Shown here one piece after another: positions 12,171 to 24,881 of a stretch of 64,000 bases of DNA. The stretch is from Siphonodentalium dalli (lineage: Eukaryota; Mollusca; Scaphopoda; Gadilida; Siphonodentaliidae): the NCBI GenBank assembly GCA_032622095.1, contig CP136065.1, positions 67,361,675-67,425,674 of the forward strand. The letters are read 5' to 3'. The position numbers and the translations under genes were made by a program. The stretch's first letter is position 1, and the number at the start of each line of letters is the position of its first letter. A model generated the notes under the pieces. That model did not search any database, was not told the origin of the DNA, and saw only the letters and a list, made by a program, of their open reading frames with translations.

Positions 12171-12315
12171 AAAAACAAAAACAATTGTAAAGTAATTGTA
12201 ATCGTAATCGATTACATTGAAAAAAATGTAATCAGTAATCGTAATCGTAATCATGTAAATAAAAAGTAATTGTAATCGTAATCGATTACATTGGCATGTA
12301 ATCGCCCCAACCCTG
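12170..12315 (-). mobile_element. hAT-type terminus with GTAATCG repeats
   Basis: The words GTAATCGTAATCGATTACA recur and the block ends ATCGCCCCAACCCTG at 12315. On the minus strand this reads CAGGGTTGGGGCGATTAC, a typical hAT terminal sequence. Only this end is recognised. It sits directly against the LINE reverse-transcriptase relic, so it may have inserted into that element. Confidence 0.5.
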
Positions 12316-12317
12316 AT

Positions 12318-13086
12318 GGTCTCTATGACTCCCAACAGATCAAACAAGGAACGCGACAAGGAGCCATGACCTCTCCTGTTTTCTACTTGACATACACAAA
12401 TAAATTGCTTGTCATACTTTAATGGTCGGGCCATGGCCTCCACATTGGCGGTGTTAACTACACGTCCCTACTATAGCAGTTGACATTTGTCTTATGGCTT
12501 TGAATAAATCTTGTCTGGACAATCTTCATGAAATATATGGATAATATAGCAAAAAGTGGCGCTTTTATTTTCGAGCACCAAATCTGCAGTCGATGTTTTC
12601 AATGAAACACGGAGTGAACACGCACATCGAGAGTGTACATGGTTTCTTGGTGACTAGAGGTTCGATGAAGTTACGGCATGTCGTCATCTTGGAATCACCT
12701 AGTCTAAGTTTTCTCAGAATTCTAAGCGTGCCGCCTACATGTCCAGTTTAATGCGGAAGACATATTTCTCAATAGCAGGTAAAAAGTCGTTACGAATGTG
12801 CAGTCCAATTACCATGTCGAAGCTTCTTCAATGTATTGTTCTACCTAAAGCGATGTATGGCTCAGAACTGATAAACCCTCCAAGTATTGACAACGTGTAC
12901 ACCCTTGGAAAATCGTATAGGAGTTCCTACGGGTCTATTAGTACTCCTCCTACCCGTTCAACATCTTCAATATGAGAAAAAGCTGTTATTCCTAGGCGAT
13001 CGTATAAACTTACCTGCCGAACGTGACTCTCTTATGTGACACTTTCTTCACAACGAACCAAACCGGACGCTTTGTGTCGTATATAG
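12318..13086 (+). pseudogene. LINE (non-LTR) reverse transcriptase relic
   Basis: Pieces of one reverse transcriptase appear in shifting frames. Near 12340 the sequence encodes QGTRQGAMTSPVFYL, the conserved motif ahead of the catalytic box. Near 12425-12470 it encodes GHGLHIGGVNYTS, and then the catalytic YADD region, which now reads A-V-D: the first catalytic Asp codon is GTT instead of GAT, and a frameshift lies beside it. The segment at 12739-12930 encodes the thumb and connection (TYFSIAGKK, MCSPITMSKLLQ, IVLPKAMYGSEL). The family looks like a CR1/Jockey-type mollusc LINE, but the clade is uncertain. The N-terminal endonuclease is absent. The copy is dead. Confidence 0.8.
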
Positions 13087-13570
13087 ACTATATCTGATTT
13101 TGTGACGTCACCAATTATTATCTAATACGACGCTGTTGTTTTGAATTTCGGGAGCGCGAATATCGCACAGTAGATCGGTGGGCTTAAAGCATTAATGTCG
13201 TAATCGGCTGCCAAGAGGCCAACCCAAATCAGTCGACGTGCAACATTCTCCTAATTATACAACGTCATAAAATCATTTATTTGTTTTTATTTATAAGGGA
13301 AAGTAGATCCATACTGAATTTCTAACGGGTCTACTCCGGCACTCTACTGGATCAAATCATCGGACACTTGGAAGTTTTAATATTTTTTTTTAAATAAACT
13401 AAAATCACCACAACTCAACACGATCTAAGTTTATTTTCCAACTGATTCACAGCAGTTGATCAATACTGCGCGGTTATGTAGAGACTATACCGTGCGAAAG
13501 GAAATAAGATAATATTTAATATGGATTTGATTGTTATCATAAGTCTGCATACTTACATGCATCTGATAAT

Positions 13571-13616
<46 letters not shown>

Positions 13617-16600
13617 TATTTTCTTGAATAGAATGAAAACACATACTTATGAACAAAGCAGAAGATACATTCAGTTCCACGCGATTTCGGTCAATGGTGA
13701 AAGTTACACGATGTTGTTTGTCGACTGTCGCTGAAATCGACATGATGACATGTTATGAGTGAAATGAACATCCTGAGTATCTGAAGCGGAGAACTCCCCC
13801 AGTACGCCAAGTCATATAATGGTTAGTTTCAGTTCCATGCACTCTCGACAACATATATAACTATTTATAATTACCACACCAAACACAAGCCCTATGCATG
13901 CGGATCTTATTTGGTGGGAATCTATAAAGTGATTTTGACAAGAATTGTTTTAAACGCTACATGCAGAAACCCCTATGTGATTGTTTTAGCTTTGGTTCGT
14001 TTATTACGCTTGCGTATGATCATATTAAAGTGTTTTGTCACACATTATTCAAAGCTCGGAAGTCGGGTTCTGTGAATGACATCTTGTATCACCTCAGGCA
14101 TCATTTGACAAAAGTTCTTAAGTGAGGGATTTCCACAACAAAGACCGCTCGTAAGAGACTCGTAAATGAGGCAATTCGCTACCAATACGCAGACATATGG
14201 ATCACATTTGTACGTTTTGATATAAAGTATCGAATTCTCTGTGACATACATCGTGACCCCAATTCGATATGGATCATTTGGTGCCTCCAGCCGTTGCCTG
14301 AGAACTATAATGTCGTAAGTCCATTTTGGCAGTAAAATGAGATATTGATATCGTTGGCATCGCCGCGGAATTTTCTTTTATTTGATGCCCATGAACCGTG
14401 TATTCGCCCCACAGTCCCACGATAAATGCTGTGCAATTTTGTGGAATTTCTCCGTGCTTTTATGTCGTTTCTCCTTGACCAATTGCCTCACCCAAAATCG
14501 TCACGTGAAAAAACTTTGACGAATAGAGGACTTTGAAATTTGAAAGAAATGGTATCGCAAGAAAATGACATTGTTTCATTATATTCTCACACTTGTTAAT
14601 TAGTGGTTTGCTCTGTTGTCTTCGCAAATGTTTAGTAAACTAAATATGCTCGTTGAAACGCATGTTATGAGATACAAAGCTTCTTAATAGGTGTGATACT
14701 GGAGATACAACATTTCTGCCCTGACATGGGTGCAAGATATCGATGGCTCATTGTGATGTTATCGAAATACATTAAAACACGTAAGGTTTGTCCAACATTT
14801 TCTAATATATAAGTTATGTACATTTAGCTATATTATAATTGGTCGGTGGGTCACCCAAACGTCCATCTTCACATCTTTGATATCACCCAAATTCACATTC
14901 AAAGTTTTATTTTGATGTGATTGATTTTTGTTATCAGAAACTTTATCAGAAAACTATATTTAAAAATAATGGGACGTGGGTGATTTTTGTCGGGGGTGGT
15001 GTGGTTCCCCACCGAATAATTTCCAATTGCACCCCTTGAACCATACCACAATGTTCTAACTATGGGAAATGTGACCCCCATTTTGACCCTTGACCTTTTT
15101 AACTGTCACCTCACGCTTTCAATGATTTCGCTACCGAAAGCAAACATATCTAACTTTTTTTTACAAAAGGAAGTTGACAATATTTGCGAATAATGCTATG
15201 TGGGACCAACATATTGCTGGTTGGGATGGAAACGCGATATCCATTGCTCTGTGTAAGCCGTTGGACACGATATTCACGGACGTAGGTTAAACATTCAATG
15301 TTGTGGTCGGACTTATATGTGTGACACATAATAAAAATTAACACATGTCAATGCCAGTATAGCTGTTCATGCAAAGTTTTGTCAGACCGTTAAATACGCA
15401 GTTTTTCAGATGAAGAAGTCTGACTGCAATTATTAAATGGCGTCAGTTTCATTGAAGTTTAGTTTAGTTCTTTGCACATAAGTGAACCATGTACTGATTT
15501 CAAGAAACGAACATGTAAATTTGGTTCTTCTTCCCCGTGGAAATAACCAATTAATTTGCACATTTCATGAGAGAAAAAAAAACAAAGAGAACGGCGTATA
15601 CACGTGGTGATACTGTATACAACGTTCAATGTATCTTTAGTCCGTTTGTTCAATTGACAATTGTATTACAAATATCATAAAGCATTTTTGAGTTATATAC
15701 TTTTCAATCACAAATTAAACCGACTTGAGGCCTTAATTCGCGATTGATTTGAGGGTTAAAGTTACTTACTTGGAAAGAACATGACGATATAGATATACCT
15801 TGTTCTTAGATTGTTATTTGTATTCTTAAAGTTACGATAATCTGATGCTGACATTCTATAATGATTGTTTGTAAGTATACGACATCCAATTTCAATAACA
15901 TCCAGGGTTTGTTTATAAACAATGACTAGAATCGCCAAAATCTCCAAATGGGTCAATGAATATGTATACTTTTTTCATTTTCTCTTTGTTTGTGGATTGT
16001 CTGCGCCTCTACATTTAATGTTTAACCATCAGACAATCGCGAAGGTATCAAGTCGCTTTCAGTGAACTAAATATTACATGTGTGATCATGACTATAACAT
16101 GGTTGTTCTGTATAATTTCACGATTTGTTTTTCACCGGGTCGATATGTGGAAGCTAAATTCGGAAAATGTCCAGCTGTGCAATCAGTGATGGAATTATAA
16201 ACCTCTAGTTCATCATCAAACAACAATCACACATTATATTCTAACACAATTATATATTATGCATATAGTTTAGTTACGGTTTGTGCACGCTCTAATTGCA
16301 TGTGGGACCATGATGCTCTGTAATGGAATTTATTCATATACTATTCTGATAGAAGAGATTGGTCCATCAAAGTGCTTCGGTGAGCACAGAGGGCGGCGCT
16401 TAATCAACAAACATGAACCCCAAGGGGATTCGTACAATGTTTTCTGAATTTGTAGCTATTAAAAACCCATAACCACATTGAATCCGTTGTGTATAACTTA
16501 TATGTATATACTTTAACAAAGTGTTGTCACCAAAGCTGTTTTTATTTATTTATAAATATAATCAGTATTCCGGTCATGCATGTGTTTGCGAAACCAGGTA

Positions 16601-16900
16601 TGATTCGTATTGTGATGTTATCAAGGAATTCAAGACCCGAACACGGTATATGTTAGGCCTATATAGGTTTTCGTAAACGCTTATTTCGTGTTTCGACGAT
16701 TTAGTTAGATTGGCAGCATTAATTATCGCATTGTTTCCGAACAAAATGGCATCCTTATACATCGGCCCAGTGTTAAAATGGTTCACATTTAGTGTTCTTT
16801 CAACGGAACACTAAATTACTTCTTGCATGTTTGTTGTAACGTGAGGTCTGGAAACCTGAATGCAACACTAAACGCCAACAGTATTATAAAATTAGACAGT
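13087..16900. other. Intronic stretch without recognised genes
   Basis: Apart from the AT microsatellite at 13573-13614, I see no coding, RNA or transposon signature. Around 15050-15100 is another TGACCCTTGACCTTT word of the kind seen in the dispersed repeats. Short ORFs are chance. Confidence 0.5.
13573..13614. repeat. (AT)n microsatellite
   Basis: About 21 uninterrupted AT units. Confidence 0.95.
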
Positions 16901-17049
16901 ATTTCACAAAGAGGAGATATACTATGCAAAAGTGGCGTATCTCCTTCGACATTATGATCCAGAAGCCCGACGATGATTATTTACGCAAAATGTCTCCAAA
17001 CATGATTTCGTCATTTACTCGCAATGGCGTGAATAACTGGTCATGAGAG

Positions 17050-17500
17050 TCCCCATTAGATTGGATATCGATATGGTCTATTAGATTGGATATCGATATG
17101 GTCTATTATAGTGTCGCATTTTCCAATATGTAAGAACTGTTCATAAACGGAAACTGACATAACAAAATTTCAAACTCAATTTTCTCGGAAAATGGAAAAA
17201 TGGACTTACAACATTATAGTTCTCAGGTGACGAAAATTTGACTTCCAGATGTGTCCCTATTTGTGTAACAAAGCATTGCAATAACAAAGAGCATTTGTAA
17301 CACAATGATCGGTTATGTTATCGTGTAGATAGTTGTCAAAAAAATTTGAAAAAGGGGGTGGTTCTCTGAAAATGCATTAGAGTAGATATCGATGTGGTCC
17401 ATTATATTGTCGCATTTTACAAAAGGTACGAACTGTTTATATACGGAAACCGATCTTACCAAAATTTCAAACACAATGTTCTCGGAAAATATATATCTTT
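17050..17500 (+). repeat. Local duplication with GGATATCGATATGGTC units
   Basis: ATTAGATTGGATATCGATATGGTCT is present twice in tandem around 17052-17104, and a related ATATCGATGTGGTCC lies at 17386. The sequence after each (TCGCATTTT through CTCGGAAAAT) is shared between about 17105-17200 and 17405-17495, giving a diverged direct duplication about 300 bp apart. Confidence 0.65.
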
Positions 17501-17647
17501 ATGGGATGCCATTATCTCGGCTTCGTTCCTCACCAAAGGCTGTCAGTTCGTCAGACACAAAGATTTTACATAATTGTAAATATGCATAAGTTGTTAACAT
17601 CTTGTGAATCAGACTAGTTCACACACAAACGCCATATTGTAAACACC

Positions 17648-17660
17648 GGGGGGGGGGGGG
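17648..17660 (+). repeat. Poly-G run
   Basis: Thirteen consecutive G in otherwise AT-rich DNA. Runs like this can form G-quadruplex-prone or sequencing-error-prone sites. Confidence 0.9.
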
Positions 17661-18648
17661 CAAAAATGTTAACTTTGGTTAAAACTGTGTCATGTTGTGT
17701 ACAACATACAGTTATAGCGCTCGTTAATCCCGCCACTCAATATCTTGTTGTTGAATTGTTAAAGAATGGGTCACAGTTTATCAATCTCTAAAAATTCGGT
17801 GTTGAGTGTTTTGCTTTTATGGCACATTATTTATGTGCTGTATATAAACGAACGCTCGGCTCGCACAAGTGTGCCTTGTGGATAATATCGTATTCATACT
17901 ACCATTTTCTATACTATTAATGTATTATTGGGGAACTTTTCATAATTTGGTAACTTTAATTTAAAAGGGGTACTGTACACTAAATCCGGCAACTTATGGG
18001 ACCATCTCCTTTTATACTCAACAGAATATATGCAACAAAAGAATGAATCTGAGCCATGGATTAGTACAAAATACACGCGTGTGATCTACGAACGATGCAA
18101 ACAACATGGTAAATATTATGACAATGAAGTTAGGACTGGAGTCATAAATTCATTTTCATTATAGTTGCCATGTTATTTGCATAGGCTATAGAATACGCAG
18201 TTGACACCGCCGTACCTATCTATATCAGATGTAACTGGAGTTCCTGTGTGACGATTATCCTGGGAATCAAGGCTGGATGCAAAATTAAACTAACGTCATA
18301 TGATGATGCTACCGATGCAAAATCAATATATACAAACCGGAACAACATCAACTGACGAAATCGCGGATGCGAAAAGAACGACAATCGAGACACATCAATC
18401 GAAGCATCAAATGATGAAATCACCATTCTAAAAACAGATGACTCACACGTGGAAGTGATAAATGTTGTAGCTAGCTAAAGGAGAGATCGATGTAGAAATT
18501 ACACAAAAGACCATACGAACTATAAATATAAACGCGCGCACATCACGTAAATAATTCGAAAAATTAAAATATAATATAAATAAATGATATCTGGGGGACC
18601 TGAAAAGGACAGTTCATTGTTCAAACAGCAATTCCGACAAATGTTGTA
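17661..18648. other. Gene-free intronic stretch
   Basis: No domain, RNA or transposon signature is recognised; open frames such as 18220-18426 (minus) show no family resemblance. Confidence 0.45.
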
Positions 18649-18668
18649 CCCCCCTCTCTCTCCCTCTC

Positions 18669-18704
<36 letters not shown>
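18649..18704 (+). repeat. (CT)n microsatellite
   Basis: A CT/CCT tract of about 55 bp, imperfect at its left side. Confidence 0.95.
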
Positions 18705-18707
<3 letters not shown>

Positions 18708-19215
18708 TGTGCGGAAAATCGTCGACTCCGTTTTAATAGTATATACTGATATACATATTTGCGTACGAATTCATTCCATGCAGTGAGTTAAGCGAGTTTC
18801 AGCAGAAGTTCACGGTAAAATTCATTTCCTATCCTATTCTAAACACGCCGACGTCAGAAAAAAAAAACGTTATGAAAATGAAAATTACGTTACATGATCC
18901 ACGTTACAAAGATTACGTCAACGGAGATCACTTAAATAAAATGTGCGAGCGTCGCTGACGACGTACATTTCACAACATGCATTAAACCCGATTGAATCCC
19001 AGCTCTCTCTGTGGAAATTCGTCGACTCCCTTTTAATAGGATATTCTACCTTACTGTGTTGCGCACGCATTCATTCCAGTGTTCAGGTTAGTTTCAGTGG
19101 ATAATCTCTTCGAATTGTTCTTTTTCAATTAAGCGAACATCTGCACTATTAGAATGGCGTCAACATCACTGCATATCACTTGTATACAATTTTCGGGCGT
19201 CGCTGACGATGTAAC
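18700..19215 (+). repeat. Diverged tandem duplication
   Basis: The first copy (about 18705-18975) and second copy (about 19012-19215) share TCGTCGACTCC, TTTTAATAG, ATTCATTCCA, GTTAGTTTCAG-like words and GCGTCGCTGACGA in the same order. The second copy also follows a short CTCTCT tract. No coding potential. Confidence 0.6.
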
Positions 19216-19663
19216 TGCGTGTCAGCCCCAAATTCACTGAACGTCAATTTCAGCTGTGTTTCTGTGTTCTACAAAAATGAACATAACACCGTCCAAAATG
19301 TGATAAACTTATTCGGATAAAGATTATTAATATGCATTACATCATTTTATACATGGATATCAAACGAAACGTGTAAAATTCAATAACGGTGCAACGCTAT
19401 GCACGGATTTTTACCATACTTCACATACCATATCATCGGATCAACCTCGAATAACCACAAATAAAAACAACAAATCTGTACCATTTGATAACAATATGTT
19501 CTTACATATATTAGGTTGTACACAACACTCCTGTCTTCGAATATATTCGAAGACTTTCGCTTTTGTTAAAAATGCGTTGATTAAGTAATACATTTCGCGA
19601 ACGCTCCGATCTCCTCGGTTGTTCTTCTAAGTCCAGAATGTCCAGCGAACGGGAATGTCATTA
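19216..19663. other. Gene-free intronic stretch
   Basis: Nothing recognised between the tandem duplication and the left end of the long-TIR element. Confidence 0.4.
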
Positions 19664-21838
19664 TAGTGTGGTCGTTGGAGAGTTGAACCCAGAATAATTT
19701 GGATACAAGCTGATATTTGTGTTATTCGACGCGGAAAAACAACAGGAACAACATATCCAAAATCCGCTCATGGGAAAATTCAGGATCCAAGATGGCGTCC
19801 ATAATGTCTGTTGTTATCGCAAAATACTGAATTTCTGCGCTAGGTGCTCCAATTAATGCCAAATTCGTAATAAATTGAAATATATACAAACAATGCTTTG
19901 TTGTAAACCATATCTGTAGAATGTATTTCCCAAAATGGCCGCCAAAATGGACAAAATCGAATGAAATTTACATGTTGTGCAAAATTGGAGAGCTAGTCCT
20001 ATACGAGTGAACAAACTCTCGAATTATGCGATGAAGAATGACTGCAGAGTATAAGAGAAACTTTTGATTAGAGATGTACGAATTATCTCTGATGTATCTC
20101 ACGAGAGAGCAAGCGAAACCAGGGTCTTATGAAACGGTTAAATCTTGACTTTTGTACGCCCAGAAACGGAAACATAACGCAGTTTTTTCTGTACTGCTTA
20201 TCTTGAATCGTGTGATATATGTGTAATTAAACAGCTAAATGGGATTTAGTAGAGATGTATTGACTGAGACCTTTTTCTAGAAGCAGAAAAATGTTTACCC
20301 CGAGCAGTCTCACGAATGTGACCGATCATCATTAATTTGATATCTACAGCATGAAACCTTTAAAAATTAACTGATATAAAACGGTATGAAAGATATTCAT
20401 ATAGTTCTGGGTAAAATGCGTATATTCTATTGTCCGTGTCTCAAAATAGTAGTCATAGTTTCCTCAGATCAAGTGATAAAACACGAATATTTCGCTTTTA
20501 TCACAAGAATGCATGGTGGTATACCATGAACTAAATTTAATAAAACACGAAGGAGTACCATAGACTATCGTCAATAAATTCTAAACTTGACCAAAATTGC
20601 CTACATACTCTGTGACAAAGACGGTGTTTATACCTGGAAATTGTTATTGGTTGAATTCACCAAGACCACATCTACGCGAAACTTACTACGTTTTCTTCAA
20701 CCGCATCACCACGTTTACTCCTTCTCCCCAATGTTACACATAGCTGCTGCACACAGAACCACAATTAATACTATTGCGTGAATGTTCAACGTTGAAATAA
20801 CATCTTAAACGGTGATCACTCGATATTTAGCATGATTATGTGGGTGGTAATGGTAAGGTATTTTCAAACAAAAATATACTGAAAACTAATAGTATGCATT
20901 GCGTAGCTGCATATTCCAGTTGTAAAGTTGTGATTGAAGTAATTTGAACAAAATTGTCGCCTAAGAACACGGTCTGTTAGGAGCATGAAAATTAGTCTTA
21001 CATACAATGTGTGTTGTACCGTCTTATTGATCTGGTGAGACGCGGTGCTAATCTATTGAAGATATGAGTGTTTCTTTACAGTATAATAAGCATTGCTACA
21101 AATATGTATTGCTTAATATCACCGGGAGTGTTAACAATTCCGGAAATATAACTAACATTTAGACCGCTAGAGTGTGCACTTAAATTTCGTCGTTACATTC
21201 AAAAATTAATCATCATGCCGAATGAAACTACCATGAACTGTGAGGCGAAACATTAGTTCGTGTGTTGCATGTCTGATATTATTATTTTTGGCCCGACAAT
21301 TGGATGTTGGATAAGCAGAACACCCACACTTTAAAGACGCAACTCATTGGGGTTTGACTTGGGGTGTAGTGGCCGATAAATCCTCAAATTGGATCTGTTT
21401 AATGATGTGTGTACCTTTAAAGATATTCAACAACCGACTTGTATATTATCAATACATATTTTCACTCTTATGTGGTTATCCAATATGTTGCTTTCTTTGT
21501 TGTATTGCTTGCAGTTGTGGCCATTTTGACAGCCATTTCATGGCCACGATTGTATGATTTTCTGTGCGTGTCACTCTATTCGCTCCCGTACTATAATTTA
21601 ACACAAACTGGTATAACAGCGTAATTCCGATGCCACAATATATCGTATAATGACTTGTTTCGAGAACTGATGTAGTATAGACAACCATGTTGGGCGCCAT
21701 CTTGGATAACAAAGTTTCCCCACAGCGGATTTTTGATATGTTGTTCCTGAGGCTTTTCCGCGTCGAATGACACAAAAATCAGCTTGTATCCAATTTATTC
21801 CGGGTTGATCCCCAAATTCTGCTTCAACGACCACACTA
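19664..21838. mobile_element. Long-TIR DNA element, TAGTGTGGTCG termini
   Basis: The left end TAGTGTGGTCGTTG (19664) and the right end CGACCACACTA (ending 21838) are inverse. Homology between the arms runs inward for about 150 bp (19664-19810 and 21690-21838), with shared words TTGGATACAAGCTGAT, TTCGACGCGGAAAA, GGAACAACATATC and CCAAGATGGCG. The interior has no transposase-sized frame, so it is non-autonomous or eroded. Possible target duplications are TA, or an imperfect TTA/TTG. Termini resemble those of the element at 40924-45699 (TAGTAGAGTCGC), and a third decayed end lies at 55300-55627. The superfamily is not assigned. Confidence 0.7.
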
Positions 21839-21924
21839 TTGGAAGTCGAAAACTCGGAATGTTCGAGAATTGTGTTACTTTTCTGTCGAAATAGGTTGCC
21901 TGGTTTTGGGACCCTTCTTGACTG

Positions 21925-24045
21925 CCACTCTGGACCACCACTAGGCTTTCAATCTGCGACATGACCCAAAGTGGCAGCCGAGGAGTGGGCTGCACCAGAG
22001 TTATATTATAGGGAGATACGACACTAGCACACAGCTCTATGTAATTAATTTGCACTCTTAGCCAGAGCCTCTGATAGGGTCTCTATGCCAGGAGAGATGG
22101 CTGGAAATAGAAAACTACAGGGAATAAACAATGTTTTATCACATAATCTGTCATGTTTGTCCATTGTTTCACAGACAAAAAAAATCACATACATGCTAAT
22201 GCTAGTGGAGATGAGAAAATTTATACTTACATGTATTTAATTTACAGATGACTAATTTAGTAGCTTTCCATCCTCGTGGTTCGTTTTTTTCTGTTTAGTG
22301 TCGTGATGTTGGAATTTCAATGATAAATAGATCCGAGATTTTCTTACCAACTGAATCGCAACATTGGAAATTCACATCACTGGCACCATGCATGGATGCT
22401 CTCCGCATTGCATGTATCTTGCCAAGGTACATTACATTTGGAAAGAGGGTGACAAATATTCATTCAAGGAGAGTGAATTTCATGAAGGTTTCATCAGTCG
22501 GGATTTTGAGTCCCCCCTATTCTCATCTGGGTTAATTAATGTCTTTCAGAGAAGTGAATATTTTTTCTGTGACCATCTGATTACCTTTTTTCACAATTAA
22601 ATTATCTACACAATTGCAGCCTGTGTGGTTTTGCAGTGTCCCACAATGAACATTAATGCGTTAGATATCGGCAATGATGCCACAATATCACTGATACCTG
22701 TGACAATATGTGCTGGAGTGTCTTGGGGTACTTGAAAATCCAAATAATTTGGTTGGCTTGATTGTTTGGTACAGATACTTCCGATGGCAACTAAAATCTT
22801 GTCAGCATCATCGATGCAATTTGAAGTTTTTGGCGGTTTTAGTGCTGCAGTGACAAAGCATTTCCTGAATGAATTGGCGAAGTAGTCAGCCTCTGGATTG
22901 TCCCGAAATCCACCCGAAGATCTGATACCTGAAAACAGGTTCTCTAGACAATACTGGTTCAGTCTGTTAGTAAGGAGGTATTTAAGTCCGTCTTCAGATA
23001 GTTGCTTCCAAAGTTCCAACAGACAAGCGATGGAACTCTCCATCCATTTAGGGAGTGTAGCTCCTTGTTTCCAATTAGTCTCATTTTTAAATATAGTAAA
23101 CTTCTTAAACCGTTTTGTGTATATCTAAATTATAATGGGCTATGTACATGTGTACATTGAAATATTTCTCCGACTACTAGTATATTGTTGCATATGGCAA
23201 TTTTTTTTATACATGTATAAGGTTAAACTTGGAATTTGAAATTAGTTCTCGCATAATCTATTTTATAGTTGTTGTGTAAATTATCTATATAGTTGTGAAC
23301 TATCAAATAAATAACACCTTTCTTGTCATTCTTCCATCTGGCACAATTGATAGCTGTGCAATGTGTTTTGGACTTTTTTGGTGCTATTTCCAGGAACGTG
23401 GTTCGGTATCCATTTGGAATCTTACTTTCGACACAGGTACTGAGTGTAGATTATATTTTATAATCAGCCTTTATATAAATTATGTACCCCACAATTCTGG
23501 CCATGGATTTCCTCTATATGGGAGGCATTTTAATAATTCCCCTATAGTTTCTCAGATATATCACATACGAAAAACAGATAATGTAGACCTTTCTTATGTT
23601 TCGGAAGTAATATATTCACAGTGAGTGGCATATATATGCCACCATAGTTGATATGTTTGCTTACAACCCACACATATTTTCCTCCAATTCCGGTCATAAG
23701 TCTTATGTTATCGGCATTATTCACCAGAGCCACACACATTTTTAATTATCTGAACTGATAAGAACACAGTGCTATGTTTCCTCAATTGTATAACAGTGAA
23801 ATGATATCATTCCTGCTGTTAATTGAAACTTAATCATCGTTTTAATAATGTAGGTAGAGTTTTCCAATGCAATTTCATTAGAGACCCAGTGCTTCGACCC
23901 TCTCAGGCATCAGTGGAGGTAATTACCGGTTTAGCGCTGAGTGTCGTATCTCTCTTTAATAGTAGCTCTGGCTGTACCTTCACCGGCTGTACCTGACGGG
24001 TTCCACTATGCTTGACTGCCACTCTGGGGCACCCCTTACCCGACA
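21925..24045. repeat. Inverted repeats bracketing the P-type transposase relic
   Basis: Words AGAGACCC, GGTAATTA and AGTGTCGTATCTC occur in one orientation at 23877-24045 and inverted at 21925-22090, with diverged sequence between them. They flank the transposase relic symmetrically and could be its subterminal repeats, or two copies of an unrelated family. CTTGACTGCCACTCTGG is, by contrast, in direct orientation at about 21927 and 24011, which argues for a more complex history. Confidence 0.45.
22606..23124 (-). pseudogene. P-element/THAP9-type transposase, C-terminal relic
   Basis: On the minus strand the frame opens after a stop at 23125-23127 and encodes, in order, WKQGATLPKWMESSIACLLE, LLTNRLNQYCLENLFS, GIRSSGGFRDNPEADYF and FRKCFVT. 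The block LTxRLNQDxLENxFSxIRxxGGxxDNP is the hallmark of the C-terminal part of P-element and THAP9-type transposases. About 170 residues remain. The THAP DNA-binding domain, the GTP-binding region and most of the catalytic domain were not found. Inside the intron of lectin gene 1, antisense to it. Probably a dead fragment, unless a spliced exon of an unseen gene; the TTTAG before 23124 could serve as an acceptor. Confidence 0.75.
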
Positions 24046-24414
24046 GCCCATACTACTCATATCATAACAAATTTCTACGCAGGTGCTTCTCTATGTTTCT
24101 CTACGCTTAATATATATAATATAACATTTATTTTATACATTTGCTTGAAAACTGTACAAAAATTACTCGACCACGATAGTTCTATTTTCGCATTCCGGCT
24201 AATCTGTCATCCGTAACATTACGTCGTACTCAACACTTTCAAATGATGGAAATCTGGTTACCTTGTTCTTTGAAGCAGAGACTATAGAAACCAACAACTG
24301 CGTTTGCGTAGCGTATTCCTTTAACTATAATAAATATATATTGCATTTGACAGACCTGAATTTCGTTCTTGGATTGGCCGATATTTTTGGATTACCGAAT
24401 TGCTCCTTTTACAG

Positions 24415-24656
24415 CTAACATGTATTACCACATTGATGGCAACGACGAAAAGACAGAAGGTGATTGGCGAAACAGAAAAGGCGACCCCTTGTGGAGAACA
24501 GTGGGGTTCAACGGGGGAGATAACTATGGACCACAAGGACAGCAGTGCATGCTTTTTTCGTGGAACGGGTCACCATGGAAACTGAATGACGGGAGATGTA
24601 ATGCGACAGTTGAAGAATTAGCAACCTGGGATTATGGGTACATCTGCCAATTGTGA
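24415..24656 (+). CDS. Lectin gene 1, last exon with C-terminal half of the CTLD
   Basis: The acceptor TCCTTTTACAG ends at 24414. The exon starts with two bases that finish a split codon, matching the phase of the exon ending at 11861. Residues run from YYHIDGNDEKTEGDW through GDNYGPQGQQC, KLNDGRC and YICQL to TGA at 24654. This supplies the other three conserved cysteines (QQC, GRC, YIC) and the WND-like strand (KLND). At the usual Ca2+/sugar site, where EPN or QPD is expected, it reads GDN, so classical calcium-dependent mannose or galactose binding is doubtful (inference). Together with 11688-11861 it makes one complete CTLD across a 12.6-kb intron. Confidence 0.82.
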
Positions 24657-24875
24657 GCTTTCCTGCTAAATAATGAACCACATAGTGTTATAATCTCCAA
24701 GGGATGATTTGTTGGGGAAAGAGGGACACTAAAATGGCAAAGTATATGACAGCACCTGTTAAACTGACCTGTTGTCGATTAATACAGGCTGATTAGGGCG
24801 CCTCTTCCTGATAGCTTTCGGATTTGTGATGGTTATATTTGGTACATTATACAGCATTTATTGGTATATTTTGTG

Positions 24876-24881
24876 AATAAA
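24876..24881 (+). terminator. Polyadenylation signal of lectin gene 1
   Basis: AATAAA lies 220 bp after the stop codon of the lectin exon. This is the first canonical signal downstream of the stop. Confidence 0.5.

Noticed and set aside
23295-23624. Possible extra exon of lectin gene 1 before the last exon
   Set aside because: The CTLD is complete without it and the 11861/24415 phases match directly.
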